In this document: piece by piece, positions 1 through 7,912 of the stretch
Layout of the letters: each line of letters begins with the position of its first letter
Position numbering within the stretch: position 1 is the stretch's first letter
Assembly (NCBI RefSeq): GCF_004793475.1
Contig: NZ_SRYZ01000039.1
Span: forward strand, 1 to 35,668
DNA: 35,668 bases
From: Bacteroides muris (ex Afrizal et al. 2022)
GTDB lineage: Bacteria; Bacteroidota; Bacteroidia; Bacteroidales; Bacteroidaceae
Reading direction: 5' to 3'
Position numbers and translations under genes: made by a program
The notes under the pieces: generated by a model
Seen by the model: the letters and a program-made list of their open reading frames with translations, nothing else
Database searches by the model: none
Told to the model about the DNA's origin: nothing

Positions 1-123
1 GATAATGAAAATCAGCCACTTGGCCTATTTTATTATACTAAATATTATTTACTAACTCATTTGTTTTCAACGGATTAACTGTAATTTTAACGAAGTATTA
101 TGAATCAAATTTTCCATCATTTT

Positions 124-1020
124 TTATTTGGCGATAATAATCTTTTTATCCTTAACAACAAGCGTATCCTTCCCACCATTATTCATCAAATTAACATTCT
201 TCAAGTCTATCCGGCTATTAGAAATGGAGAACTCCTGATGAATCGTATCATTCCGCAAAAAATGAATGTCCTGCTTATACAAGTTCGGAATGGAAAAGAA
301 CAGTGTGATAATCCCGATGAAACACAGCACCATCAATACCGTAAAGGTCACAAACCACCGCTGATATTTACGGTCTTCCACAACCTTCACCTCAATGGGC
401 AATGGAGATTCCTGATAGCTCACCCGTTTCTGTTTCCATGTTACTCTGCAACGTAGGTTCGGAAATTCATACAGGCTGAACAACTCTGGCAGTTCCTGCA
501 AGAAATGCAGGTATTGTTTGGTTTCCATCAGCACTTCCAACTCCACAGTTACACGGATAACACTTCGTTTCATTATCTTGGGTTTCCCCGATACACCTGT
601 AGGTTTGGCAATATTGACAGGACGGATATCCGAAGCTCCGTTATCCATACTCATGGCAAGTTCCACTCCGGTACTACCCAAAGAAGGAGCGTCCATAGGA
701 TGATTGCCGAAAGGTGAAGAACTCTTTCGTTCTCCTTCCATGCCCTCATATTCTGCTATCAAGTCCGCTATCTCACGTACTTCGGTCACGGTTATTTTCT
801 TCGCTTCTGCATCGGCAAAGGTTTCCACTTTAGCTTTGACTGTATCAGTCAGAAAGGCTTTTATCTTGTCTTCGCTCTTTTTATGAATAAGGTAACTAGG
901 ATACTTCCTAGTGAAGTTCCGGGCTACATTTTCTATATAGTCTAGCGTATAATCGTAATAACTGTCTATAAAAAGAAAACACGATATATTAATCGTAAAA
1001 ATATTTTGTGCAACTTTCAT
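124..1020 (-). CDS. PspC-like N-terminal domain membrane protein, last gene of the T6SS operon
   Basis: 298 aa with an ATG start at 1020. Residues about 1-95 look like the cytosolic domain found at the N-terminus of Bacteroidetes PspC-like proteins: a start resembling 'MKxxFTIN', a predicted helical middle, and a 'KITVTEVREIADLIAEYEG' stretch that matches the 'itveDVeevi..lG' pattern. A linker rich in Ser, Gly and Pro follows. One strong membrane segment lies near residues 225-247 (VTFTVLMVLCFIGIITLFF), and a tail of about 50 residues ends in a basic stretch. There is no PspC membrane domain proper. The start is only 15 nt from the stop of the preceding gene, so it is probably co-transcribed. 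Its role is unknown. A membrane-stress sensor or a T6SS accessory factor are both guesses. The PspC resemblance is from memory of the family, without alignment. Confidence 0.6.
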   Translation of the reverse strand: MKVAQNIFTINISCFLFIDSYYDYTLDYIENVARNFTRKYPSYLIHKKSEDKIKAFLTDTVKAKVETFADAEAKKITVTEVREIADLIAEYEGMEGERKSSSPFGNHPMDAPSLGSTGVELAMSMDNGASDIRPVNIAKPTGVSGKPKIMKRSVIRVTVELEVLMETKQYLHFLQELPELFSLYEFPNLRCRVTWKQKRVSYQESPLPIEVKVVEDRKYQRWFVTFTVLMVLCFIGIITLFFSIPNLYKQDIHFLRNDTIHQEFSISNSRIDLKNVNLMNNGGKDTLVVKDKKIIIAK

Positions 1021-1035
1021 ATTAATTCAATGTTT

Positions 1036-1458
1036 TCATATTTTTCGTTTACTTTTAGATAAATCACGTACATATTGAACCAATAAACAAATCAATAAAT
1101 ACGATAAAAACAAGCAACATATCTTCCAATATAGCAAAAAATCATCATCAGATGGAGGTACTATATCACATCCCTTTTTGGCATATTCTATTAAATTATT
1201 ATTAATATATCTCATTTCAATATTCTTACTAATACTATACAAGCAAAATAAGACTTGTAATAATGATACACATAGTCTAAATAAAAAAACATTCATAAAT
1301 AAATCATATATAATAAATATCAATAGTAACACACACAAAACAACAGATTCTCCGCCTTTTACACCTCCACTCATATAATATATATTTGTACAAATATTTT
1401 CCATGTACAAAATTACTATTACAAATAGTACATATATAGCATTTTTAATTCTTATCAT
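1036..1458 (-). CDS. Four-TM membrane protein, probable immunity protein for the adjacent effector
   Basis: 140 aa with an ATG start at 1458. It overlaps the stop of the upstream effector gene by 4 nt (ATGA), the usual sign of translational coupling. Four hydrophobic segments can be read, near residues 7-27, 37-57, 60-77 and 110-128. A hydrophilic loop (about 80-107) lies between the third and fourth and contains 'DIVPPSDDD'. The sequence is very AT-rich, like the effector before it and unlike tssR. Position, size, coupling and composition fit a T6SS immunity protein. A multi-pass membrane immunity protein would suggest that the toxin acts on the membrane or in the periplasm; that is inference. 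I do not recognise a named immunity family. Confidence 0.6.
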   Translation of the reverse strand: MIRIKNAIYVLFVIVILYMENICTNIYYMSGGVKGGESVVLCVLLLIFIIYDLFMNVFLFRLCVSLLQVLFCLYSISKNIEMRYINNNLIEYAKKGCDIVPPSDDDFLLYWKICCLFLSYLLICLLVQYVRDLSKSKRKI

Positions 1459-2687
1459 TTTATTGAAAATTTTAAATTCGGACTGAAAACATTCTTATGA
1501 ATAAAAAAACTATCAGAAGTTGCAATTTCCTTTACATCACTATATATAATATAATCCTGTCCTATGCCTGTGTCATGTCTATAATCATTGTAATCACTAT
1601 TTGTTATGTAATGAGCATTTCTGATATTCATATCTAAAACTATTTTTTTATTGACTATATCCCACAACCCTAAAGGTTGACTAAAAAAAGTATTATCAAT
1701 AAAATCAAAGCTGTCAATTATATAAAAAGCAACTTTTTTAATATTTATCTTATAATATTCTTTATTGGTAGTCTGTATACTTCCCATTACTGCAATTCTT
1801 ATTCTAAAATCCCCAAGAGAAGCATATAATTCATTTACAATTTCAGATCGATTTGAAGAAAAAATAACCTCTAATATTTTAGGTTGGATGTATCCTTGAT
1901 ATTGTATGTAATACTCATCAATTTGTGTTATTTGTTTTTTTTGCCAAAATGATGTTATAAGTTTATTCTCAAAATTGCCAAAATGGGACTCTTTTATTAT
2001 ATTGTTAGGTAAAGACGCATGTCCCATAATCAACATTTTACGAATTTCATCCACTAACTGTTTCTGAGCATTAGAAGTAAACCATACTTTATCTTCAATT
2101 AGTTTATTGTATAAATCATTAATTGGGCGATACTTTAAAACATCATCAAACTTAATAATATTTTCAATATCAAAATAATGATATGGTTTATCACAAGATG
2201 GAGTCTTAAACCACCTATGCTGAGTTTTTGCTCCAATATACCATCCCATGTGTTCCATTATTTCCCAAATAAAAATAACAGCATGGATTTTTAATTTTTG
2301 ATTTTTGAAATAAAACCTCTTATTACCACCTTTTTTTAACAAATAAAATTCAACATCAATAATATTAGAAGTTATTGCCTTAAATATTTTTTCATCAAAC
2401 GGTATTGGAACTAACATTTTTGTTGAATTTATTACTATATTATCAATATTCATACATACTTTTTCTATTTTCCCATTAGCCATATGAAAAAAGCTAATAT
2501 CATAGTCTTTACCAACAGCTTCCTTGTTCGTAATAATACATATATATACTAAACGAGAATTATAAGATGGAAATTTTATCAATTTTCCATCTTTATCGGC
2601 CCAATAAGCATGTAATATTTGGGGAGTATCATTAATATTATGACACATACTTTGGTTAGTACTTTTCAGTTGAGCATTTAGTATCAT
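1455..2687 (-). CDS. Putative T6SS effector: Ig-like domain plus DUF6402-like C-terminal domain; probably the 3' part of the Hcp fusion
   Basis: The first in-frame ATG is at 2687 (410 aa). The frame stays open further upstream, to about 2720, overlapping the preceding Hcp gene. Near the start is a 'YWADKDG' segment followed by beta-type sequence, a second copy of the Ig-like 'YWxDxxG' domain found at the end of the upstream ORF. The C-terminal third contains 'DSFDF', 'QPLGLWD', 'ITNSDYNDYRHDTGIGQDY' and 'IYSDVKEI'. I associate this pattern with DUF6402 domains seen in T6SS effector loci (recall, not searched). The biochemical activity of DUF6402 is not known to me. The sequence is AT-rich and is followed by a coupled membrane protein. 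It is either a genuine second gene or, more likely, the C-terminal half of one Hcp effector separated by a one-base frameshift near 2715-2725. Confidence 0.6.
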   Translation of the reverse strand: MILNAQLKSTNQSMCHNINDTPQILHAYWADKDGKLIKFPSYNSRLVYICIITNKEAVGKDYDISFFHMANGKIEKVCMNIDNIVINSTKMLVPIPFDEKIFKAITSNIIDVEFYLLKKGGNKRFYFKNQKLKIHAVIFIWEIMEHMGWYIGAKTQHRWFKTPSCDKPYHYFDIENIIKFDDVLKYRPINDLYNKLIEDKVWFTSNAQKQLVDEIRKMLIMGHASLPNNIIKESHFGNFENKLITSFWQKKQITQIDEYYIQYQGYIQPKILEVIFSSNRSEIVNELYASLGDFRIRIAVMGSIQTTNKEYYKINIKKVAFYIIDSFDFIDNTFFSQPLGLWDIVNKKIVLDMNIRNAHYITNSDYNDYRHDTGIGQDYIIYSDVKEIATSDSFFIHKNVFSPNLKFSIK

Positions 2688-3432
2688 CTCTATGCTTTTT
2701 TCTATATGTTTGCAATTCAAATTCTTTAATAATAGCTATTCCATTATGATCTATATCGCACTCTTCACCACAAACAATTTTATTACCATCATCATCTATA
2801 ATAGTAAATGAAATCTTATCACCTGATTTTGCATTTATCACTCGTGCATAAAGAGTTACCATTTCATCCTCAGGTAATTCATTAAGGATTGTATTTCCTT
2901 CTGCATCCTTCCAATACACCTCCACAATCTCAGGCTGTTTTTCTTCCTTCGATTCAGATGCAATCGGAGCAATCGGCTGTTGTGAAATTTCCGACACCTT
3001 CCAAACCTTCTCCCTCACCTCCAGATTATTCCTCTTGATAATCCCTGGCGACAAATACACCACCATCATCATCGGAGCGCTCCCGACACTCATGTATTCC
3101 TCTATTTTCACGCAATAGCAATCCCAGAACCGGAAAATATCCGCAACCTCCACCTCATTATAAATAAAATGGATTTCCCCGTCCTGCATCATCCCTTCAT
3201 TCAGCCAGTCATAAAAAAACGCCTCGTCTCCGCTGCATTCAAACGCAAGCGTAATCAAATCCCCCTCGACCGGCAGATTCTCCCTGTTTCCGATTTCTTC
3301 ACAAACCTGTATATGCAGCTGGATGATTCTTCTAAGGTTCGAATCATCATGGTGTTGGATATGGCAGCGATAATTGTAATAAAGTATCGGAATTTCTTTG
3401 CCACGAATTTTCAATATAGCTTGATAAATCAT
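2656..3432 (-). CDS. tssD: Extended TssD (Hcp)-family protein, N-terminal half of an Hcp-fused effector
   Basis: 258 aa with an ATG start at 3432, 24 nt after the tssR stop. Residues about 1-150 follow the Bacteroidetes TssD plan. An early strand set ends in 'NYRCHIQHHDD', a central 'FYDWLNEGMMQDGEIHFIY' corresponds to the usual 'W..D..k..nG.i.f' stretch, and a final strand pair reads 'MMMVVYLSPGIIKRNN' then 'KVWKVSE'. A linker leads to an Ig-like domain starting 'VEVYWKDAEGN' (about 172-245). The last 20 or so residues, highly charged, look like out-of-frame translation, whereas the overlapping frame continues sensible sequence. Hcp with a C-terminal extension is a known way of loading effectors inside the tube. 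The 5' part is GC-richer than the 3' part. Confidence 0.7.
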   Translation of the reverse strand: MIYQAILKIRGKEIPILYYNYRCHIQHHDDSNLRRIIQLHIQVCEEIGNRENLPVEGDLITLAFECSGDEAFFYDWLNEGMMQDGEIHFIYNEVEVADIFRFWDCYCVKIEEYMSVGSAPMMMVVYLSPGIIKRNNLEVREKVWKVSEISQQPIAPIASESKEEKQPEIVEVYWKDAEGNTILNELPEDEMVTLYARVINAKSGDKISFTIIDDDGNKIVCGEECDIDHNGIAIIKEFELQTYRKKHRDDTKCSTEKY

Positions 3433-3456
3433 GATAATAAAATTTCAAGTAAGCAA

Positions 3457-5949
3457 CTATGGTAACAAATCACGACTAATCCAATAATAAGCCTGTCCGT
3501 TGGACCGGAACGCCTTGCCGGCAGCCTCATCCAGCAGTTTTTTCTTTTCCTTGAAATACTCAATCAGCCCGTCCAGTTCCACGTCCGTAATCATCTCCTT
3601 TTTCCGCAAGTCCTTGACCCGGTAAACCTCGAAGAACGGATAATCCACAGGACACGATGTGAACCGTTGCAACGCTTCCGACAAAGGCATGTTCAGGAAA
3701 TCCCTTCTTCCCGTCTTGCAGTACTTGTCCCTGTTGCGTTCCGAAAGCAGATGCCTTACCAGTTGCCTTCTCACACGGCGCGTCGGGGCATATTCCGGTA
3801 TGTTCAGGCTGTCCGTCTTCACACGTATGGTAGCCTCCTCTGTATCTGCCGGCAGATAATCGTCCGGGCAGTTGCAGATATCAGCCTTCGACTGCTTTTT
3901 CTTTCTGACCGCCTCATATTTATAGTCCAGGACCAGTTTGGCGGGCACTTCCACATACTTTCTCAGCCGCTTGAACTCCTCTTCATTGACAAGCAGGTAA
4001 TAGTCCGTTACGGACGAAAGCGAGTCGGGCAATACGACAGGCTCTGCCGGCAGTTTCCATCCCGGCTCGATACCCGGCAGGACAGACAATATCGGTTGCA
4101 CGCCTGACCTGCGGATATGATAGTAGTCCACCAGTGTCGAGTCAAGTTTATACCGGTGGGTTCCCACCTCCTCAAACGCCCTTGTCAGGCTGTTGCCCAA
4201 CAGCGTATTGTCAAACTTCACCTGCAACAGCATGGAGTCCACGGCGGTAGTCAGCCCCTCCAGCTCCAGCGACTCGTTTTTCTGCGGAAAGACAAGCCAT
4301 CCCTGTGTCATGCTCCGGTTCGGAAAGTCCAGGCAATACGTATTGTGGTTCACCTCCGCATATTCGTTTCCGTTCCGCAGCTGTTCGGGATACACAATCA
4401 GTTCCCGTTTCTTCCGGCTGATGCGTGGAGCCGAGCAGTCTATCATGTTCCCGATTTGCAGCACGAAATTGTTGAAGTTGTCCGGTTCTCCGCCGTAAAG
4501 CTGGAACCCCAGCAACCGGCAGTTATTCTCCACCAGCCGGTCCACCAGAGTGGAATCCGCCCATTCGCTGTTGAACCCCTTGTCACCTACCACCACCAGG
4601 ACATTGCTCTCGTCCCGACATTTGTTGAACAGTTCCACCCCTGTGCGGACACCCGACCAGCTGCCGAATCTTCCGTAAACAGGTTTCAGTTTTTCCGCGT
4701 TCCGTGCCTTGTCCGACAGAAAATCCAGAAATTCCATATAGTCGGGAGTCAGTTTGCAGATGGGATCTTCCCGGCTGTCCGGCTCGTTGAAAGTGAGCAC
4801 GGCGCCGAACTTGAAGGAGAAACTCTCATCGTTCGCCAGCTGGGACTGCAACCCTTGGATGGCATTCACCACGGCAGGAAACTGTTCGATGGCCTTATCC
4901 TTTCCTTCCAGGACAAACACGAGGTTTATTTTTTGCAGGTCCTTTTCTATCTTGTTCTTGAAGGTTCCGTAATAAATCGGATGGCCGTTCACGTTCAGCA
5001 CATAGCTTTCCCGTTTGTCAATGACCGGCATCGGCACATGCGTTCTGAAACAGAACGCCGTATCATTGTGCCGGTAGGACAACACCGGACTGTACCGGAT
5101 GGCGGGATGCCGCCCGGCAAACTCCCGAACCTGCCGCATATCATCGGATGCCAGCGTCAGGGTATCCTTTCGTTCACTGTCCTTAAACAACAGTGCGCTG
5201 TCGGGCAGCGAGGCGATATCCACATGCAGTTGCTGGCCTATTTCGGTCAGCAGCCGCCGGTCTATCCACCCGACAGGCATCCCCCCGATACTGTCGGCGT
5301 CGAGTTTGGGCCGGTCCGCCACAAGCACGCATCCTTTGTCTGACGATGCCTGATAAGGATACACAATGCCGTAGAACGGGATTCTGCCCGCTTCCTGTGT
5401 CAGGTCGGTATCTTTGAACAGTTTTACGGAATCATCAACGAAATACGTTTCCGGTTCAGCCAGTGCCGCACTGTCGGCCGGCATCACCACCTGCTTGTTC
5501 TTGAAGCCCGTAGCTATGTCGGTCACACCGCTTCGGGTCAGCAACAGGTTGTCCCGGTTGATCCATCCGCAATACCGGGCCTGCTTCCACTCTTTCAGCT
5601 TTCCGTTTTTCAGGATAGCGGGGTCATACTGGATCAACTGAAGCCAGTCGCCTTTGCGCTTGATGACCAGAAACGCATCCATATAGTTCACGGGGCGCAT
5701 TTCATTCTTCCCGCTCGGACTCAGGTAGGTTGTCCCCGGCTCGTTGGCAAGGACAATCCACGGGTCATGCTTGAACAGCGACAGGCTGCGGGGGACTTTC
5801 ACGCCTTCGACGGAATAGTTCCGTACATATTCGCGGGGGACATTCTTCACGCGTGTAAAACGGTGTACCGGTCCGCAGGCCGCCAGACAGATAATGCTTC
5901 CGCAAATCCATCCTCTTTTCAACAGGATTGACAAACAGTTCTTTTTCAT
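3457..5949 (-). CDS. tssR: TssR, outer-membrane-anchored component of the Bacteroidetes T6SS membrane complex
   Basis: 830 aa with an ATG start at 5949. The N-terminus is a lipoprotein signal: basic start, hydrophobic run and lipobox LAAC with Cys25. Residues about 70-140 look SH3-like ('GDWLQLIQYD', 'CGWINRDNLLL'). Residues about 345-510 look like a von Willebrand A-type fold: 'NLVFVLEGKD', a helix, 'FGAVLTFNEPD', 'SNVLVVVGDKG' and 'LLGFQLYGG'. The usual DxSxS metal site is not evident. The remainder is helical and charged, reaching 'YYWISRDLLP'. Size and position, last in the order tssN...tssO/Q, tssP, tssR, match the phylum-specific TssR. It is known to be part of the TssNQOPR envelope complex that replaces TssJLM. 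Confidence 0.87.
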   Translation of the reverse strand: MKKNCLSILLKRGWICGSIICLAACGPVHRFTRVKNVPREYVRNYSVEGVKVPRSLSLFKHDPWIVLANEPGTTYLSPSGKNEMRPVNYMDAFLVIKRKGDWLQLIQYDPAILKNGKLKEWKQARYCGWINRDNLLLTRSGVTDIATGFKNKQVVMPADSAALAEPETYFVDDSVKLFKDTDLTQEAGRIPFYGIVYPYQASSDKGCVLVADRPKLDADSIGGMPVGWIDRRLLTEIGQQLHVDIASLPDSALLFKDSERKDTLTLASDDMRQVREFAGRHPAIRYSPVLSYRHNDTAFCFRTHVPMPVIDKRESYVLNVNGHPIYYGTFKNKIEKDLQKINLVFVLEGKDKAIEQFPAVVNAIQGLQSQLANDESFSFKFGAVLTFNEPDSREDPICKLTPDYMEFLDFLSDKARNAEKLKPVYGRFGSWSGVRTGVELFNKCRDESNVLVVVGDKGFNSEWADSTLVDRLVENNCRLLGFQLYGGEPDNFNNFVLQIGNMIDCSAPRISRKKRELIVYPEQLRNGNEYAEVNHNTYCLDFPNRSMTQGWLVFPQKNESLELEGLTTAVDSMLLQVKFDNTLLGNSLTRAFEEVGTHRYKLDSTLVDYYHIRRSGVQPILSVLPGIEPGWKLPAEPVVLPDSLSSVTDYYLLVNEEEFKRLRKYVEVPAKLVLDYKYEAVRKKKQSKADICNCPDDYLPADTEEATIRVKTDSLNIPEYAPTRRVRRQLVRHLLSERNRDKYCKTGRRDFLNMPLSEALQRFTSCPVDYPFFEVYRVKDLRKKEMITDVELDGLIEYFKEKKKLLDEAAGKAFRSNGQAYYWISRDLLP

Positions 5950-5957
5950 GCCTCACA

Positions 5958-6863
5958 TTACTTTTTTGATTCGGAAAAACGTTCGTGCTGCGTCACCATC
6001 AGTTGCATCACACATTCATTGCTCAGGTTATCACCCATATCCACAAACACCTCGTCGATGAGGGTCTTCCGACGGGCAATGATTTTCAATCCCTGGCAAT
6101 AGGAGTAGAAGTCATTCTTTTTGTTATTGTTGACCGTCACCGCAATGTCCGGATTTCCACAGAGGTACTTCTTGAGGATATAGTTGTAATGGACATTGAA
6201 CGGCTTGCCGTCCACGATGGCCTGCAAATGCTCGCGGATGTCGTTGCCGATAACGACAAGCACGTCCGTCGAGTCGTTCTCCGCATATTGCGGAAGAACC
6301 TCAATGGTGTGCCGGACCGGATATTGGGTCTCTTCCGTGGTCAGCAGCACCTCGTACCTGCCCGCCTCGGAGTAGGCATAGAGCGGATTCTGCTCCCGTG
6401 AGTCCACAATGCCCGATTCACCGAACTGCCAGCGCCATTCCCTTGACGGCCCGTACCCCTTGAATGAAATGATCTCACCCTGGAAGGCGGTCGCCGGCGC
6501 CTCTATTTTGACCAGCTGGTCGCTTCCGTAATTATTGGCCCGTCTGTTCACCTTGACGATTTGCTTCTTCTCCAGCGAATGGTCCACCTGAAGGCGGACC
6601 TGGTAACGCCCCGGTTCCTTGAACACGTACTGGCCGCTCCGTTCATGCGAGACATCCCCGTTGCCGAACTCCCACAGCCAGGAACCCGCGTTGCGGGTGC
6701 TGTCCGCATAATGAACGGCTTCCCCGACTTCCACCTCGATGGGCGTCAGGGTCATCCGTACGATACGGTTGGAAAAAAACAGCCGGATCAGCACGGCGAC
6801 AAGCACACACAGCAGCATCGCTGCAACTACAAACAGAATCTTTCTGGTACGAATCTTTCCCAT
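5958..6863 (-). CDS. tssP: TssP, PKD-domain envelope component of the T6SS
   Basis: 301 aa with an ATG start at 6863. A single N-terminal membrane anchor (about residues 9-30, 'ILFVVAAMLLCVLVAVLIR') is followed by two PKD-like beta domains. The first carries 'WLWEFGNGD' and 'YVFKEPGRYQVRLQV'. The second carries 'WRWQFGESG' and 'YAYSEAGRYEVLL'. The C-terminal about 100 residues are a mixed domain beginning near 'DVLVVIGNDIREHLQAI'. The periplasmic PKD arrangement and its place between the TssO/TssQ-type gene and tssR fit TssP of the Bacteroidetes membrane complex. Only 8 nt separate it from tssR, so the two are one transcription unit. Confidence 0.85.
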   Translation of the reverse strand: MGKIRTRKILFVVAAMLLCVLVAVLIRLFFSNRIVRMTLTPIEVEVGEAVHYADSTRNAGSWLWEFGNGDVSHERSGQYVFKEPGRYQVRLQVDHSLEKKQIVKVNRRANNYGSDQLVKIEAPATAFQGEIISFKGYGPSREWRWQFGESGIVDSREQNPLYAYSEAGRYEVLLTTEETQYPVRHTIEVLPQYAENDSTDVLVVIGNDIREHLQAIVDGKPFNVHYNYILKKYLCGNPDIAVTVNNNKKNDFYSYCQGLKIIARRKTLIDEVFVDMGDNLSNECVMQLMVTQHERFSESKK

Positions 6864-6867
6864 GGCG

Positions 6868-7383
6868 TCATTTGTTTTTAGTTCCCGAGCGCAGGTCTTC
6901 CTCTTTCTTCCGCAAGCCTATCTCGCACTCCTCCAGATTGGCTTTGAACAGGCGTATGTTTTGTTCGATGCTCCACAGCTGTTTCTTGTCCGACAGCCAC
7001 ATGGCATAAAAATCGGCGATATGCATGAACAGCTTGTACCGTTTGTCCCAGCTGTTCCTTTCGTAGGTGTTCCGCAGGTTGTTGATCAGGTAGTGGATGT
7101 CGTCCTCCTCGTATTGGGCATACACGCCGGGCTGGAAAGCCTCTATCTTCCGGAACAGGGAGTCCACGGGCATCTGGCTTTCGGCCTGTTCCTGCTGGAA
7201 GTCCTTGATACGGTTCATCTTGATTTTCACAAACTCCTTCTGCTCGAACATCCTGAAGTCCGAATTCCACATGAAGATGGCAAGGCAGCACGCCACGGTC
7301 GTCAGGAAAAAAAACAGGAATACGTATGCGTGTCCCATAAGGATTTCCCGTTTGTTCAGTGTTTTTCTATTATTGTCCATCAT
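6868..7383 (-). CDS. tssO: TssO/TssQ-type single-pass membrane protein of the T6SS (probably TssO)
   Basis: 171 aa from the ATG at 7383. A longer reading reaches a GTG at 7416 but would overlap the preceding gene, so I prefer the ATG 7 nt after that stop. One membrane segment lies near the N-terminus ('AYVFLFFFLTTVACCLAIF', about residues 19-38). About 120 residues of largely helical sequence follow on the far side and end in a basic tail. It belongs to the pair of similar short membrane proteins before tssP. The name tssO rests on the reported order tssN-Q-O-P-R and could be swapped with its neighbour. Confidence 0.7.
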   Translation of the reverse strand: MMDNNRKTLNKREILMGHAYVFLFFFLTTVACCLAIFMWNSDFRMFEQKEFVKIKMNRIKDFQQEQAESQMPVDSLFRKIEAFQPGVYAQYEEDDIHYLINNLRNTYERNSWDKRYKLFMHIADFYAMWLSDKKQLWSIEQNIRLFKANLEECEIGLRKKEEDLRSGTKNK

Positions 7384-7390
7384 AGCGTTC

Positions 7391-7891
7391 TCATTGTTTG
7401 TTATTGGGTCCCACACTCAGGCTGCGCCGTGTCTTCCAGTTGTCCTGGATGCACTGCATCAGGTCTTTTTTTACCATCTCCTCCTGAATGTTCAACAGGC
7501 GGATGGAATCCTTCACCCCGAGGAATATGTTGATATTTCCCAGCAGCCGGCTGTAAAGCCTGCAATCCCTGGCATCCATGCCCTGGATATCCTTCAGCAG
7601 GTTCATCTTGCGTGTGCTGACCACACTTTGCAAAAGCACGTCGTTGATCTTCGGCGAGGTGTTCATCAGTTTCATGTATTGGTACACGGAATCCACGCTG
7701 TTTGCCAAGGCGAGTTCCCTGGCATAGACATGGTCGTATTCCAGCGTCTGCTCCGTAATCCGTTTCACCTCCGTGCCGGAGGTTTTGAGGAAACAGGCAA
7801 AGATGGTTACCGCAAGCACGATACAGCTTGTCAGGTAGCCAGAGAACCTCAGATAGGCCTTTCTCACTTCGGTGTTATTTTTCGGTTTCAT
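7391..7891 (-). CDS. tssQ: TssO/TssQ-type single-pass membrane protein of the T6SS (probably TssQ)
   Basis: 166 aa with an ATG start at 7891. A short basic N-terminus leads to a membrane segment at about residues 16-36 ('YLTSCIVLAVTIFACFL'). A helical extracytoplasmic region with many Leu, Met and Val heptads follows ('VSTRKMNLLKDIQGMD'). The layout is the same as the next gene, so the two look like divergent paralogs or partners within the membrane complex. It lies downstream of tssG and upstream of the tssO candidate. The tssQ assignment is by gene order only. If its N-terminus is compared with annotated TssO proteins, the two names might have to be exchanged. Confidence 0.65.
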   Translation of the reverse strand: MKPKNNTEVRKAYLRFSGYLTSCIVLAVTIFACFLKTSGTEVKRITEQTLEYDHVYARELALANSVDSVYQYMKLMNTSPKINDVLLQSVVSTRKMNLLKDIQGMDARDCRLYSRLLGNINIFLGVKDSIRLLNIQEEMVKKDLMQCIQDNWKTRRSLSVGPNNKQ

Positions 7892-7912
7892 GTCGGATGA
7901 TGTTTTGTTTCT

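Noticed and set aside
1..123. Terminator for the long minus operon
   Set aside because: No stem followed by a T run could be seen in the minus direction; the end of the transcript may lie outside the window.
4117..5343. 408-aa plus-strand frame
   Set aside because: Lies wholly inside tssR on the other strand. Composition (many His, Gln, Arg) is typical of antisense shadow in GC-richer genes.
7384..7416. GTG start for the TssO/TssQ-type gene
   Set aside because: It would overlap the previous gene and add non-conserved-looking residues; the ATG at 7383 fits the operon spacing.
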